DNA of 64,000 nt, taken from contig NZ_CP011409.1 in NCBI RefSeq assembly GCF_001267925.1, forward strand, positions 4,588,001 to 4,652,000. The letters are read 5' to 3'. How positions within the stretch are numbered: the first letter of the stretch is position 1; every line of letters starts with the position of its first letter. The position numbers and the translations under genes are program-made. The notes below the pieces were generated by a model. It saw only the letters and a program-made list of their open reading frames with translations. It searched no databases and was not told the origin of the DNA. The stretch is from Herbaspirillum hiltneri N3. Its GTDB lineage: Bacteria; Pseudomonadota; Gammaproteobacteria; Burkholderiales; Burkholderiaceae_D. Below are positions 27,608 through 40,854 of this stretch, piece after piece.

Positions 27608-29163
27608 GTTTCAGACAGGGTTGCGCCGGCGCCGCTCTGGGCGGCATTCCTCAGGAATCCGCGCAGTTCGACCGGCTTGTTATCTTCATTGCGGCGCAAT
27701 TTCAACTCCATGCGCCAGCCGCCAGTGACGTCGTTGCGCCGTGTTGTCACGCTCACGATCTTGCCGTTGCCGTCACTTTCCACTGTCCCCTCCACCCTGG
27801 CATTGGCAGGCAGCTTCTTGAGCGTGCCGCCGTCGAAATCAATCGACATGCCGATGGTGTCATCGGACTTGGCGCGATAGCCATGTCCGAAACGTGTTTG
27901 CGCCACCCAGGCCAGCGGCGGCTTTTTCTCGTTTTCCTTTTGCCAGTACATCTTGTACTCGACATTGAACGGCTGGCCCGGCTTGGGCATGGCGTTCGGC
28001 ATCCAGTACGCGACGATATTGTCGTTGGTCTCGTCCGGCGTCGGGATCTGCACCAGCTCGACGCGGCCAGCGCCCCACTTGCCCTTGGGTTCGATCCAGG
28101 TGCTCGGACGCGCTTCGTAATGGTAATCCAGGTCTTCATAGCTGGAGAACTGGCGGTCGCGCTGCATCAGGCCGAAGCCGAGCGGATTGTCGAGGCTGAA
28201 CGCAGTCACCAGCAGGCGCTTCGGATTGACCAGCGGACGCCAGATCCATTCGCCGGTGCCGGACTGGATCGACAGGCCGTCGGAGTCATGCACCTCGGGA
28301 CGGAAATCGTCGCTCGGTCCGTTCTGGTTTTCACCGAAGAAGAACATGCTGGTCAGCGGCGCCACGCCCAGCTTGGTGACGTTGGCGCGCAGGTACAGCT
28401 GCGCCTTGACGTCAATGGTGGTGTCCACGCCGGGCCGGAGCACGAAGCGATAGGCGCCGGTGGCGCGCGGAGAATCCAGCAGCGCATAGATGGTCAGTTC
28501 CTTGTCGCCCGGGTTCGGCCGGGCCAGCCAGAACTCGGTGAAGCGCGGAAACTCCTCGCCCGAATACAGCGCCGTGTCGAGCGCCAGGCCGCGCGCCGAA
28601 ATGCCGTAGCCCTGGCCCTTGCCCATGGCGCGGAAATAGCTCGCGCCGAGGAAAGTCAGGACGTCGTCTTTTTCCTTGGCGGAATTGACGGGATAGCGAA
28701 TGCGGAAACCGGCGAACCCGATGTTGCGCACGCGGCGCGGATCGATGCGGGTATGGCTGTAATCGAACAATGCCGAATTGAAGGCGATCTCGCGCACTCC
28801 GCCGCCGACGATTTCATTGATGCGCACCGGCTCGACGTAACCCCCGCCCTGATGCACGAATGACAACTCGAAGGGCAGTTTTTCCGGACGCCAATAGGCG
28901 CGGTCTTGCTTGAAATGCAACTGATTGGCCTGCTCATAGCTGAGATCCTTGATCTCCTTGGGCAGTCTGTCGGCCGGCTTCTTGTACGACTTGCCGGCCA
29001 GCGCCCTGGCGCGCACCGCGACGTCGTTGAAATCGAACGCGGCGGCATTGTTTACAAACGCCAGCAGCGCGATCAGCGCAGCCGGTACAAGCACCTGGCC
29101 CAAAAGACGGGAGGATGTGGCGGCAGCTTTCAAGGCGCCCCGCCGATACAAAGATAAGACCAT
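27580..29163 (-). CDS. opgG: Periplasmic glucans biosynthesis protein G
   Basis: This is a 527-residue secreted periplasmic protein needed to make or branch osmoregulated glucans. A signal peptide (about 1-42, hydrophobic [19 protein letters not shown]) is followed by the mature start [18 protein letters not shown], the standard OpgG/OpgD opening. It continues through the carbohydrate-binding-like N-terminal domain ([18 protein letters not shown]) and an immunoglobulin-like C-terminal domain. The start at 29163 has a GGAAA site 6 nt upstream; an in-frame ATG at 29181 would add six residues. It is the first gene of the opgG-opgH-adaptor-channel operon and overlaps opgH by 28 nt. Upstream, 407 nt separate it from the divergent folA. 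Confidence 0.95.
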   Translation of the reverse strand: MVLSLYRRGALKAAATSSRLLGQVLVPAALIALLAFVNNAAAFDFNDVAVRARALAGKSYKKPADRLPKEIKDLSYEQANQLHFKQDRAYWRPEKLPFELSFVHQGGGYVEPVRINEIVGGGVREIAFNSALFDYSHTRIDPRRVRNIGFAGFRIRYPVNSAKEKDDVLTFLGASYFRAMGKGQGYGISARGLALDTALYSGEEFPRFTEFWLARPNPGDKELTIYALLDSPRATGAYRFVLRPGVDTTIDVKAQLYLRANVTKLGVAPLTSMFFFGENQNGPSDDFRPEVHDSDGLSIQSGTGEWIWRPLVNPKRLLVTAFSLDNPLGFGLMQRDRQFSSYEDLDYHYEARPSTWIEPKGKWGAGRVELVQIPTPDETNDNIVAYWMPNAMPKPGQPFNVEYKMYWQKENEKKPPLAWVAQTRFGHGYRAKSDDTIGMSIDFDGGTLKKLPANARVEGTVESDGNGKIVSVTTRRNDVTGGWRMELKLRRNEDNKPVELRGFLRNAAQSGAGATLSETWSYILPPN

Positions 29164-29570
29164 TGGATTTCCGTCTGACATGCAGTTTTTCTTATCCGAT
29201 AACGCGCTTCCGCGTTTCGAAAGTTGGCGTAGTTTACCCAATGTTGCCCGAGTTGACCCAACACTTCGTCGGGAAACAGGGAAGACCGTGAATGATTGCC
29301 GAGTTGGCCGCGCCAGCGGGCTTCCCGCAACGGCGCTGCAGACTACGCCGGAATCGAAGTTGCCGCAAAGAACCATCGCTGACCCATCGCTGACATTACA
29401 GATGCAGGCTGGCCGGGTTGATTGAGGACATTACCGGGAATACCTCTATAAAGACAACTCCGTCCCATAAAGTTCCATCGCAGGCAGCTGTCCTGTAAGA
29501 TGACGCGCTCACCGGCGACGCAAGACCATCAGGCGCGCCGGACTTCCGGCAATCCTACACAAGTATCGGC
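29164..29570. promoter_or_regulatory. Divergent opgG/folA intergenic region
   Basis: This 407-nt stretch between divergent genes must hold both promoters. The part near 29230-29275 has repeated TTGACCCAA/TTACCCAA-like words. I see no complete consensus promoter, operator or small gene that I would stand behind. Confidence 0.35.
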
Positions 29571-30086
29571 ATGTCACCTACACCTTCCGCCTCCGGCGCA
29601 CTGTGCGTCATCGTCGCCACCGACAGCCAGAACGGCATCGGCATCAACAACACCCTGCCCTGGCATCTGCCGGAAGACCTCGCCCACTTCAAGCGCACCA
29701 CCTCGGGCCACCCGATCATCATGGGCCGCAAGACCTTCGACTCGATCGGACGGCCTTTGCCGAACCGCCGTAACATCGTCATCACGCGCAACCGCGACTG
29801 GTCGCACGCCGGCGTCGAAACAGTGTCATCCTTGCAAGAGGCGGCGGTGCTGGTGGCCGGTGCCGACGCCTTCATCATCGGCGGCGCCCAGATCTACGCC
29901 GAGTCGCTGCCGCTGGCGACGCGCCTGATCGTCACCGAAATAGCCCAGGCCTTCGACTGCGACGCCTTCTTTCCGGCCATCGACAGCAAGGTATGGCGCG
30001 AGACGGCGCGTGAAACCCGGCACGCTGAATCTCAGGGAGTCGCGCAGGGATTTGACTACGCATTTGTGACATACGAAAGACGCTGA
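29571..30086 (+). CDS. folA: Dihydrofolate reductase
   Basis: This 171-residue enzyme uses NADPH to reduce dihydrofolate, including that produced by ThyA. Conserved features are GIGINNTLPWHLPEDLAHFKRTT (Met20-loop region with the Trp and the acidic residue of the active site), IIMGRKTFDSIGRPLPNR (NADPH binding) and FIIGGAQIYAESL. The N-terminus has about ten extra residues before CVIVATDSQNGIG. The length is usual for this group. The stop is followed at once by a short hairpin with a T-run. The gene stands alone here, separated from thyA by 7.7 kb. Confidence 0.97.
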   Translation: MSPTPSASGALCVIVATDSQNGIGINNTLPWHLPEDLAHFKRTTSGHPIIMGRKTFDSIGRPLPNRRNIVITRNRDWSHAGVETVSSLQEAAVLVAGADAFIIGGAQIYAESLPLATRLIVTEIAQAFDCDAFFPAIDSKVWRETARETRHAESQGVAQGFDYAFVTYERR

Positions 30087-30105
30087 AAGGCCTGCGGGCT
30101 TTTTT
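30086..30105 (+). terminator. Short terminator directly after folA
   Basis: AAAGGCC and GGGCTTT arms with one internal mismatch and a 3-nt loop are followed by six Ts. The stem is weaker than others in the window, but position and T-run fit a terminator. Confidence 0.55.
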
Positions 30106-30453
30106 GTTGTTTTTCCCTGATTTTCAACAAAAACGCGCGGATTTTTCGCCCCATCGTTTGGCGATATCTGCGAAAATTCGGCTTCTTTTTAAAACCTGCC
30201 TCTGCTGCACCGTCGCCGCGATCCGGAACGCCAGCATGAACGCCAGGTCCACGAAGGTTCTGCCAGGCTGGAAGCGCACCGGATCCGGATCATTCCGATT
30301 CTGCCTTTCAACTCGCAGCGATATTGTTTTGACCGGTTTGCCCTATCAACAAGCAACCGTCCGAGCGCGTAAGCTTTTCGCCCAGGCGCAGTCGAAGTGT
30401 TAACTGAACTGAACGCATGACCCTGATCCCACATGCGTTCTCCTGGAGAACCT
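30106..30453 (+). promoter_or_regulatory. Long leader upstream of the decarboxylase gene
   Basis: About 350 nt without a credible gene precede the decarboxylase. A short open frame within 30104-30403 has no ribosome site or family signal. The region presumably holds the promoter and a long untranslated leader, but I see no recognisable riboswitch or operator. Confidence 0.35.
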
Positions 30454-32718
30454 ATGAAATTCCGTTTCCCCATCGTCATCATCGACGAAGATTTCCGCTC
30501 TGAAAATACTTCCGGCCTGGGCATCCGCGCCCTCGCCGACGCCATCAAGGAAGAAGGCATGGAAGTGCTCGGCGTGACCAGCTACGGCGACCTGTCGCAG
30601 TTTGCCCAGCAGCAATCGCGCGCCTCCGCCTTCATCCTGTCGATCGACGACGAAGAATTCGGCGCCGGCTCCTCCGAAGAAACCGACTTCGCGCTGAAGT
30701 CGCTGCGCGCCTTCGTCGGCGAGATCCGCCACAAGAACGCCGACATCCCGATTTACCTGTACGGTGAAACCCGCACCTCGCGCGATATCCCCAACGACAT
30801 CCTGCGCGAACTGCACGGCTTCATCCACATGTTCGAAGACACGCCGGAGTTCGTGGCGCGCCACATCATCCGCGAAGCCAAGTCCTACCTCGACGGCCTG
30901 GCGCCGCCGTTCTTCCGCGCGCTGGTGCACTACGCGCAGGACGGTTCCTATTCGTGGCACTGCCCCGGCCACTCGGGCGGCGTGGCGTTCCTGAAGTCGC
31001 CGATCGGCCAAATGTTCCACCAATTCTTCGGTGAAAACATGCTGCGCGCCGACGTCTGCAACGCCGTCGAAGAACTCGGCCAGCTGCTCGACCATACCGG
31101 TCCGGTCGCCGATTCGGAACGCAATGCCGCGCGCATCTTCAATGCCGACCACTGCTACTTCGTCACCAACGGCACCTCGACCTCCAACAAGATGGTCTGG
31201 CACTCGACGGTAGCGCCGGGCGACATCGTCGTGGTCGACCGCAACTGCCACAAATCGATCCTGCACTCCATCATCATGACCGGCGCGATTCCGGTGTTCC
31301 TGATGCCGACGCGCAACCACCTCGGCATCATCGGACCGATCCCGCTGGAAGAGTTCACGATGGAGAGCATCCGCCGCAAGATCGAAGCCAATCCGTTCGC
31401 CCGCGAAGCCGTGAACAAGAAGCCGCGCATCCTGACCATCACGCAATCGACCTACGACGGCGTGGTGTACAACGTCGAGACGCTGAAGGAAATGCTGGAC
31501 GGTGAAATCGACACGCTGCACTTCGACGAAGCCTGGCTGCCGCACGCGACTTTCCATGACTTCTACAAGGACATGCACGCCATCGGCAAGGACCGTCCGC
31601 GCGCCAAGAAGTCGATGATCTTCTCGACCCAGTCGACCCACAAGCTGCTGGCCGGCCTGTCGCAGGCGTCGCAAATCCTGGTGCGCGAATCGGAAACCGT
31701 GCAGCTCGACCAGGACGCCTTCAATGAAGCCTTCCTGATGCACACCTCGACCTCGCCGCAATACTCGATCATCGCCTCGTGCGATGTCGCCGCAGCGATG
31801 ATGGAAGCGCCGGGCGGCACCGCGCTGGTGGAAGAAAGCATCCTCGAAGCGCTGGACTTCCGCCGCGCCATGAAGAAAATCGACCAGGAATTTGGCCAGG
31901 ACTGGTGGTTCCAGGTATGGGGGCCGAACAGCTTCTCCGCCGACGGCATCGGCGAGCGCGAAGACTGGGTCATCAAGGCGGAAGACGACTGGCACGGTTT
32001 CGGCAACCTGGCCCCGGGCTTCAACATGCTCGATCCGATCAAGGCGACCATCGTTACGCCCGGCTTGTCGCTGGACGGCAAGTTCGGCGAGAACGGCATC
32101 CCGGCCTCGATCGTCACCAAGTACCTGGCGGAGCATGGCGTTATCGTCGAGAAATGCGGCCTGTACTCCTTCTTCATCATGTTCACCATCGGCATCACCA
32201 AGGGCCGCTGGAACACGCTGGTGACGGCGCTGCAGCAGTTCAAGGACGACTACGACAAGAACCAGCCGATCTGGCGCATCCTGCCCGAGTTCGCCGCCGC
32301 CAACCAGGGCCGCAACGCGCGCTACGAGCGCCTGGGTCTGCGCGACCTGTGCCAGCAAATCCATGAAACCTATCGCGCCTATGACGTCGCGCGCCTGACC
32401 ACGGAGATGTACCTGTCCGACATGCAGCCGGCAATGAAGCCGTCCGATGCGTTCTCCAAGATGGCGCACCGCGAAATCGACCGTGTGCCGCTGGACGAAC
32501 TCGAAGGCCGCGTCACCTCGATCCTGCTGACGCCGTATCCACCGGGCATCCCGCTGCTGATTCCTGGTGAAATCTTCAACAAGACCATCGTCGACTACCT
32601 CAAGTTCGCGCGTGATTTCAACGAGAAATTCCCGGGCTTCGAAACCGACGTGCATGGCCTGGTCAAGCGTGAAGTGGACGGCCGCCGTGATTACTTTGTG
32701 GATTGCGTGCGCCAGTAA
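30454..32718 (+). CDS. Orn/Lys/Arg decarboxylase, acid-inducible type fold
   Basis: This 754-residue PLP enzyme decarboxylates arginine, lysine or ornithine to a polyamine or diamine with consumption of a proton. The start at 30454 (MKFRFPIVI) follows CTGGAGAA. An N-terminal response-regulator-like wing domain (about 1-130) precedes the large PLP domain and a C-terminal domain. The Schiff-base lysine is Lys397 in STQSTHKLLAGLSQ, and SWHCPGHSGG, TNGTSTSNK and LHFDEAW are core motifs. Length and layout match AdiA/LdcI/SpeF. Arginine and lysine specificity cannot be separated by eye; no antiporter gene is adjacent, so a biosynthetic role is also possible. It ends at a very strong terminator. Confidence 0.92.
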   Translation: MKFRFPIVIIDEDFRSENTSGLGIRALADAIKEEGMEVLGVTSYGDLSQFAQQQSRASAFILSIDDEEFGAGSSEETDFALKSLRAFVGEIRHKNADIPIYLYGETRTSRDIPNDILRELHGFIHMFEDTPEFVARHIIREAKSYLDGLAPPFFRALVHYAQDGSYSWHCPGHSGGVAFLKSPIGQMFHQFFGENMLRADVCNAVEELGQLLDHTGPVADSERNAARIFNADHCYFVTNGTSTSNKMVWHSTVAPGDIVVVDRNCHKSILHSIIMTGAIPVFLMPTRNHLGIIGPIPLEEFTMESIRRKIEANPFAREAVNKKPRILTITQSTYDGVVYNVETLKEMLDGEIDTLHFDEAWLPHATFHDFYKDMHAIGKDRPRAKKSMIFSTQSTHKLLAGLSQASQILVRESETVQLDQDAFNEAFLMHTSTSPQYSIIASCDVAAAMMEAPGGTALVEESILEALDFRRAMKKIDQEFGQDWWFQVWGPNSFSADGIGEREDWVIKAEDDWHGFGNLAPGFNMLDPIKATIVTPGLSLDGKFGENGIPASIVTKYLAEHGVIVEKCGLYSFFIMFTIGITKGRWNTLVTALQQFKDDYDKNQPIWRILPEFAAANQGRNARYERLGLRDLCQQIHETYRAYDVARLTTEMYLSDMQPAMKPSDAFSKMAHREIDRVPLDELEGRVTSILLTPYPPGIPLLIPGEIFNKTIVDYLKFARDFNEKFPGFETDVHGLVKREVDGRRDYFVDCVRQ

Positions 32719-32739
32719 ACGACAGCGTCAGGCATAAAT

Positions 32740-32776
32740 AAAAAGCCGATCCGGCCAACCCGGATCGGCTTTTTTA
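32740..32776 (+). terminator. Strong bidirectional terminator after the decarboxylase gene
   Basis: A 15-bp perfect stem (32740-32754 with 32760-32774; arm AAAAAGCCGATCCGG) and a 5-nt loop are followed by TTATT. It separates the decarboxylase gene from the convergent chromate transporter genes. Confidence 0.93.
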
Positions 32777-32806
32777 TTGCCGCGGCAAGTCCGGAACAGG
32801 CGCGAT

Positions 32807-33331
32807 CTACCGCAGGAAGATCATTCCTGCCATGGCGCCGCCGAACAGCAGCCACAAGGGATGCAGCTTGGTCTTGAGCGCGACGATCGCCGTCGCCGCC
32901 GTGATCGCCGCGAGGATGCCGTTGCTGACCGAGGCATGCGCAATCAGTGCGGCGCTGGCAGCCACCAGCCCGGCAGTCACCGGCAGCAGGCCGGACTGCA
33001 CGTGACGCCGCCACGGCCGGTCCTTGAAGCGCTCCCACACGTGCAGCATCAGGATGGTCACCAGCGAAGACGGGCCGAACTTGGCGATGGTCGTGACCAG
33101 CATGCCGTAGAAGCCGGCCACGTGCCAGCCGACCAGCGTCACGATCATCAGGTTCGGTCCGGGCGCGGCCTGGCCCAGCGCAAACAGCGCGCTGAAGTCT
33201 TCCGCCGTCATCCAGTGGTGCACCTCCACCACCTGGCGCTGCATCTCCGGCAGGATCGTGTTGCCGCCGCCGAACGCCAGCACCGACAATTCCGAGAAGA
33301 TCAGTCCGAGTGCAATCAGGGTCTGGATCAT
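32807..33331 (-). CDS. chrA: Short-chain CHR chromate transporter subunit (second of pair)
   Basis: This 174-residue membrane protein is a single-domain chromate transporter (CHR family, PF02417). Its motifs are FGGGNTILPEMQRQVVE near the start and LGQAAPGPNLMIV, the usual PGP-type motif. About six hydrophobic stretches are present. It overlaps the upstream partner gene by 4 nt (ATGA), and short-chain CHR proteins work as such two-gene pairs with opposite membrane topology. Substrate is chromate by family; some members may move other anions. Confidence 0.9.
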   Translation of the reverse strand: MIQTLIALGLIFSELSVLAFGGGNTILPEMQRQVVEVHHWMTAEDFSALFALGQAAPGPNLMIVTLVGWHVAGFYGMLVTTIAKFGPSSLVTILMLHVWERFKDRPWRRHVQSGLLPVTAGLVAASAALIAHASVSNGILAAITAATAIVALKTKLHPLWLLFGGAMAGMIFLR

Positions 33332-33966
33332 GATGCCGCTCCCTTCTTGACGTCATCCTTTGCGGCTTTCGCGCTTGCCTTCCCCGCGAACTTCGCCGTG
33401 ATCAGCACGCTCACCGGCGTCATCACCAGCATGGTCCACAGCAGGGGAAGGCGCAGCCAGGCGATAGCGATGAAGCAGATCGTCGCCAGTCCGGCCAGCA
33501 CCAGGTTCTTGCGCAGCGGCAGCGCAATCTTGACTGCCATCTGGATCAGCAAGCCGGACGCGGCGGCAGCCAGTCCCGCGAACAAATGCTTGATCAGCGG
33601 ATCGTGCTGGTAATGCTGGTAGAGGATGCCCAGCATCACCACCACCATCGAGGGCACCGCAATCAGCCCGAAGATCGCCGCCAGCGCGCCTTTGACGCCG
33701 CGAAAGCGCATGCCCAGCGCCACCGACAGGTTGATGATGTTGCCGCCCGGCAGGAACTGGCACAGGCCGAGCAGCTCGACGAACTCGGCTTCGGTGAGCC
33801 AGCGATGGCGTTCGACCACCATGCGGTGCGCCAGCGGCAGCGCGCCGCCGAAGGCCGTCATGCCGAGGCCGAGGAAGCCGAGGAACAGCTCGCGCGAGGT
33901 TGGCACCACGCGGGGTTCCGGTGTCGCCGGTGCTGCTGATGAAAGTGGATTATTGTCGTTGAGCAT
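33328..33966 (-). CDS. Short-chain CHR chromate transporter subunit (first of pair)
   Basis: This 212-residue membrane protein is the first half of a split chromate transporter. A polar N-terminus of 25 residues precedes ELFLGFLGLGMTAFGGALPLAHRMVVERHRWL, the family opening, and LCQFLPGGNIINLSVALG, the counterpart of the PGP motif. It overlaps the second subunit gene by 4 nt. The divergent LysR gene starts 110 nt away and is the probable regulator. Positive residues at the C-terminus (AKAAKDDVKKGA) indicate a cytoplasmic end. Confidence 0.9.
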   Translation of the reverse strand: MLNDNNPLSSAAPATPEPRVVPTSRELFLGFLGLGMTAFGGALPLAHRMVVERHRWLTEAEFVELLGLCQFLPGGNIINLSVALGMRFRGVKGALAAIFGLIAVPSMVVVMLGILYQHYQHDPLIKHLFAGLAAAASGLLIQMAVKIALPLRKNLVLAGLATICFIAIAWLRLPLLWTMLVMTPVSVLITAKFAGKASAKAAKDDVKKGAAS

Positions 33967-34024
33967 GCTGTTTCGCCTTCTGTTCTGCGGGCCGTTGCGA
34001 CCACAAACAGAAGGCTACTCTTGC

Positions 34025-34068
34025 GCCGTTATTTTGTCTAATATATGGCAATCACATCAACCATACAT
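34025..34068. promoter_or_regulatory. Candidate LysR operator/promoter between chr genes and LysR gene
   Basis: In the 109-bp divergent gap, ATATATGG and CCATACAT form an imperfect inverted pair 12 nt apart, just before the LysR start. This AT-rich dyad is the best candidate binding site for the adjacent regulator. Confidence 0.4.
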
Positions 34069-34075
34069 AATTAAT

Positions 34076-35017
34076 ATGTCAGCTATCGACCTGCGCCTGT
34101 TGCGCTACTTCATCGCTGTGGCCGAAGAAGGCCACCTCACCAAGGCCGCGCAACGCATCGGCATCCAGCAGCCGCCGCTGAGCCAGCAGATCCGTGCGCT
34201 CGAGACCGAGCTCGGCGTCACGCTGTTCAAGCGCCTGCCGCGCGGCATGGAGCTGACCGAAAGCGGCCAGGCGCTGCTGGCCGACGCGCGCACGATCCTG
34301 GCCCAGGTCGACTCCACCGTGGCCGGCGTGCGGCGCATCGCGCGCGGCGAGCTGGGCCGCATTGCGGTGGGTTTCACCGAGTCGGCGTCGCTGCATCCGT
34401 TCGTGCCGACCGTGATCCGCGCATTCCGCGACGCCGCGCCGGACGTCGCCTTGACCGTAGAGGAAAGCAGCACCACCGATCTGGTCCAGCTGATGAGCCG
34501 CAATCGCATTGACGTCGCCTTCATCCGCTCGCCGGTAGGCGACGTCAGCGACATCACGATCGAAACCATGATGGTGGAAGAAATGATCGTCGCCCTGCCC
34601 GCCGGCCATCCGCTGGTGCGCAACAAGCGCCGCAAGAGCGTGCCTCTGGCGGCATTGGCGGAAGAAGTGTTCGTGCTCAACCGGCGCCCCAGCGGCCCCG
34701 GGCTGTACGACACCATCATCGCAGCCTGCCGCGCCGCCGGTTTCAGCCCGCACGTCGAACAGGAGGCGCGCAAAAACCTGTCCACGCTGAGCCTGGTTGC
34801 CGCAGGCCTGGGCATCTCCATCATCCCGGCGTCGATGCGCCACGTCGAACTGGAGTCGGTGAACTACCTCAGCATCGACGACGCTCCCGGCCTCGCCGCG
34901 CCGCTGCACCTGGCGTATCGCGACAGCGGACAGTCGGGAGCGGTCAAGCGGTTTATCGTGGAAGCGAGGAAGTGCGCGAAGGCGTCGCGAGGCGCTGGTC
35001 GCCCGCCTGGCAAATAA
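34076..35017 (+). CDS. LysR-family transcriptional regulator divergent from the chr pair
   Basis: This is a 313-residue LysR protein. The start at 34076 (MSAIDLRLLRYFIAVAEEGHLTKAAQRIG) puts the helix-turn-helix at about residues 4-62 (QQPPLSQQIRALETELGVTLFKR). The effector domain follows from about 90 (LGRIAVGFTESASLHPFVP), with the layout of the BenM/CatR group. It is read away from the chromate transporter genes and is their likely regulator. The tail after residue 295 is basic. It ends at a bidirectional terminator shared with the convergent beta-barrel gene. Confidence 0.92.
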   Translation: MSAIDLRLLRYFIAVAEEGHLTKAAQRIGIQQPPLSQQIRALETELGVTLFKRLPRGMELTESGQALLADARTILAQVDSTVAGVRRIARGELGRIAVGFTESASLHPFVPTVIRAFRDAAPDVALTVEESSTTDLVQLMSRNRIDVAFIRSPVGDVSDITIETMMVEEMIVALPAGHPLVRNKRRKSVPLAALAEEVFVLNRRPSGPGLYDTIIAACRAAGFSPHVEQEARKNLSTLSLVAAGLGISIIPASMRHVELESVNYLSIDDAPGLAAPLHLAYRDSGQSGAVKRFIVEARKCAKASRGAGRPPGK

Positions 35018-35023
35018 ACGTGA

Positions 35024-35063
35024 AAAATCCGTCGCAGGCGGAGCGCACTGCGACGGATTTTCA
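35024..35063. terminator. Bidirectional terminator between LysR and beta-barrel genes
   Basis: A 13-bp perfect stem AAAATCCGTCGCA (35024-35036) / TGCGACGGATTTT (35049-35061) has a 12-nt loop and A/T flanks on both sides. Confidence 0.88.
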
Positions 35064-35093
35064 TCTCGATTCCTGCCGGAAGAGCCGGGAGAA

Positions 35094-35702
35094 TCAGAAA
35101 TGGAAGCGCAATCCCACCGAAGCCAGGCTGTTGGTCAACTTTGCGCCGTTGTTGCCGACCGAGGTCTTGCCGAAGTACTCGTACTCCGCACGCAGGCTAA
35201 ACTGCTTGCTCAGCTGATATTCCGCTCCCACGCCGGCCAGGACGTTGCCGGATGTCGTCTTTTGGGAATAGGTGGACGCGCCCGCGCCGGTAGTTGTGCC
35301 GCGCTCGTCCACGTCAGTGAATTTCGCGGCGGCGCCGAGCTTGCCGAACACGGAGAATTCGTTCGAGAAGGGGTAGCTGCCGATGACACTGGCGCCGAGG
35401 GCGGAAGCTTTCACCCGCGAATTCAGCGACGCGGAATTCGCCTGGAATTTGCCGAAATTGACGGCTTCCAGTTCCACCGCCCAGATCGGGCTGAACTGAT
35501 AGCCGCCGAAAATCTTGAAGCCGGTATCGCTGCTCTTTTGCGTGGTGCCGGGAATGAAATTGATCCCGCTTACCTTGTTCTGCGCATAGCCCGCACTGGC
35601 GCCTGCATACCATCCCTGCGCTTCTGCAGCGACGGACGAAGCGCAAACGCCTGCGGTCAGCGCGCACGCGAGCGCCGATAATTTCAGAGTACGTGAAAAC
35701 AT
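35094..35702 (-). CDS. OmpA-like/OmpX-type outer-membrane beta-barrel protein
   Basis: This 202-residue secreted protein has a signal peptide of about 25 residues ending ASSVAA-EAQ. The mature part opens GWYAGASAGYAQNKVSG and shows alternating strands through to GLRFHF; a terminal phenylalanine is the usual signal for barrel insertion. Size fits an eight-stranded barrel. KIFGGYQFSPIWAVELE and VGAEYQLSKQFSLRAEYEYFG match a second gene at 56.4-57.0 kb, so the two are paralogues. The start at 35702 has an AGGATC site. Specific function unknown; such proteins are typically surface or stress-related porin-like barrels. Confidence 0.88.
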   Translation of the reverse strand: MFSRTLKLSALACALTAGVCASSVAAEAQGWYAGASAGYAQNKVSGINFIPGTTQKSSDTGFKIFGGYQFSPIWAVELEAVNFGKFQANSASLNSRVKASALGASVIGSYPFSNEFSVFGKLGAAAKFTDVDERGTTTGAGASTYSQKTTSGNVLAGVGAEYQLSKQFSLRAEYEYFGKTSVGNNGAKLTNSLASVGLRFHF

Positions 35703-35976
35703 GAAGTGATCCTGTAGTTTTTAGCGGGAGATAAACCGTCGTTCCGACGTTGTCCCGCAAGAAGTAAAAACTGCAGCAAGGCGCCGCAGTCATCCTGTCG
35801 ACCTGCATGCTTGCTGCGGCCTGCCTGGGCAGCGCGCCAACCGAACACGATTGGAATGCCGCTGCCATGGGGTGAAGCGATGATAGTGATGCCGGCCGTT
35901 CATTCCTATCGCTGCACGGGGAAAATCAGGCCATATAAATTCAACGGCGCAGGACAGTTTTGTACGGCTCGGGCGC
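35703..35976. other. Intergenic region upstream of the beta-barrel gene
   Basis: With the adjoining terminator, about 330 nt separate the beta-barrel gene from dcd. It presumably carries the beta-barrel promoter on the minus strand. Apart from the dcd terminator I see no further gene or motif. Confidence 0.5.
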
Positions 35977-36014
35977 AAAAAAAAGCCACCAGCGCATCAG
36001 CGGTGGTGGCTTTT
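35977..36014 (-). terminator. Rho-independent terminator of dcd
   Basis: On the minus strand, AAAAGCCACC (36014-36005) pairs with GGTGGCTTTT (35990-35981), followed by four more Ts. It lies about 20 nt after the dcd stop. Confidence 0.9.
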
Positions 36015-36035
36015 CGATAAGGAGCAGGACCGGAT

Positions 36036-36602
36036 TCAGGTCTTCGGCAATGTCACGCCGTGCTGGCCCTGGTATTTGCCGCCGCGATCCTTGTAGGAGG
36101 TTTCGCAGATCTCGTCGCTTTCGAAGAACAGCACCTGCGCGCAGCCTTCGCCGGCGTAGATCTTGGCCGGCAGCGGCGTGGTATTGGAGAACTCCAGCGT
36201 GACGTAGCCCTCCCACTCCGGCTCGAACGGCGTGACGTTGACGATGATGCCGCAGCGCGCGTAAGTCGACTTGCCGAGGCAGATCGTCAGCACGCTGCGC
36301 GGGATGCGGAAGTATTCGACCGTACGCGCCAGCGCGAATGAATTCGGCGGGATGATGCAGACATCGCCCTTGAAATCGACGAAGGATTTTTCATCGAAGT
36401 TCTTGGGATCGACGATGGTCGAGTTGATGTTGGTGAAAATCTTGAATTCGTTGGCGCAGCGGATGTCGTAGCCGTACGACGACGTGCCGTAGGACACGAT
36501 TTTCTGGCCGTTGGCTTCGCGGACCTGGCCGGGCTCGAAGGGCTCGATCATGCCTTCGTTTTCCGCCATGCGGCGGATCCATTTGTCGGATTTGATTGCC
36601 AT
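36036..36602 (-). CDS. dcd: dCTP deaminase
   Basis: This 188-residue enzyme deaminates dCTP to dUTP, feeding dUMP supply for ThyA. Family motifs are [16 protein letters not shown], the catalytic-glutamate segment [29 protein letters not shown], and [22 protein letters not shown]. Length equals that of the common homotrimeric Dcd. The start at 36602 ([13 protein letters not shown]) is the standard N-terminus. It lies downstream of no operon partner; hrpA ends 87 nt away in the same orientation, but dcd is upstream of hrpA's 3' end only in coordinate terms. Confidence 0.97.
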   Translation of the reverse strand: MAIKSDKWIRRMAENEGMIEPFEPGQVREANGQKIVSYGTSSYGYDIRCANEFKIFTNINSTIVDPKNFDEKSFVDFKGDVCIIPPNSFALARTVEYFRIPRSVLTICLGKSTYARCGIIVNVTPFEPEWEGYVTLEFSNTTPLPAKIYAGEGCAQVLFFESDEICETSYKDRGGKYQGQHGVTLPKT

Positions 36603-36688
36603 TGTCTTTTTGGAAATAGATTGCGGTAAAAGTGCTGCAATTCTACGCTAATCGCAGCATCGTTCTTCAAATACTCCATGCAGAGCCA

Positions 36689-40702
<4,014 letters not shown>

Positions 40703-40854
40703 TATACCTACTCCCCGCGCTTGGCCTGCCCGGCCGGGCGAAAACGCGTTTTGTCGCGCGTGCGGAACGGCGCTGCAGCATTGCGGTGCAAAAATCGGCC
40801 CCTTGCCACACATCCGCGATGCGACCGGCGATGCGACTGGTTATAATGCGCAAC

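Noticed and set aside
30104..30403. 99-codon frame in the decarboxylase leader
   Set aside because: It has no ribosome site, lies just behind a terminator, and has unremarkable composition.
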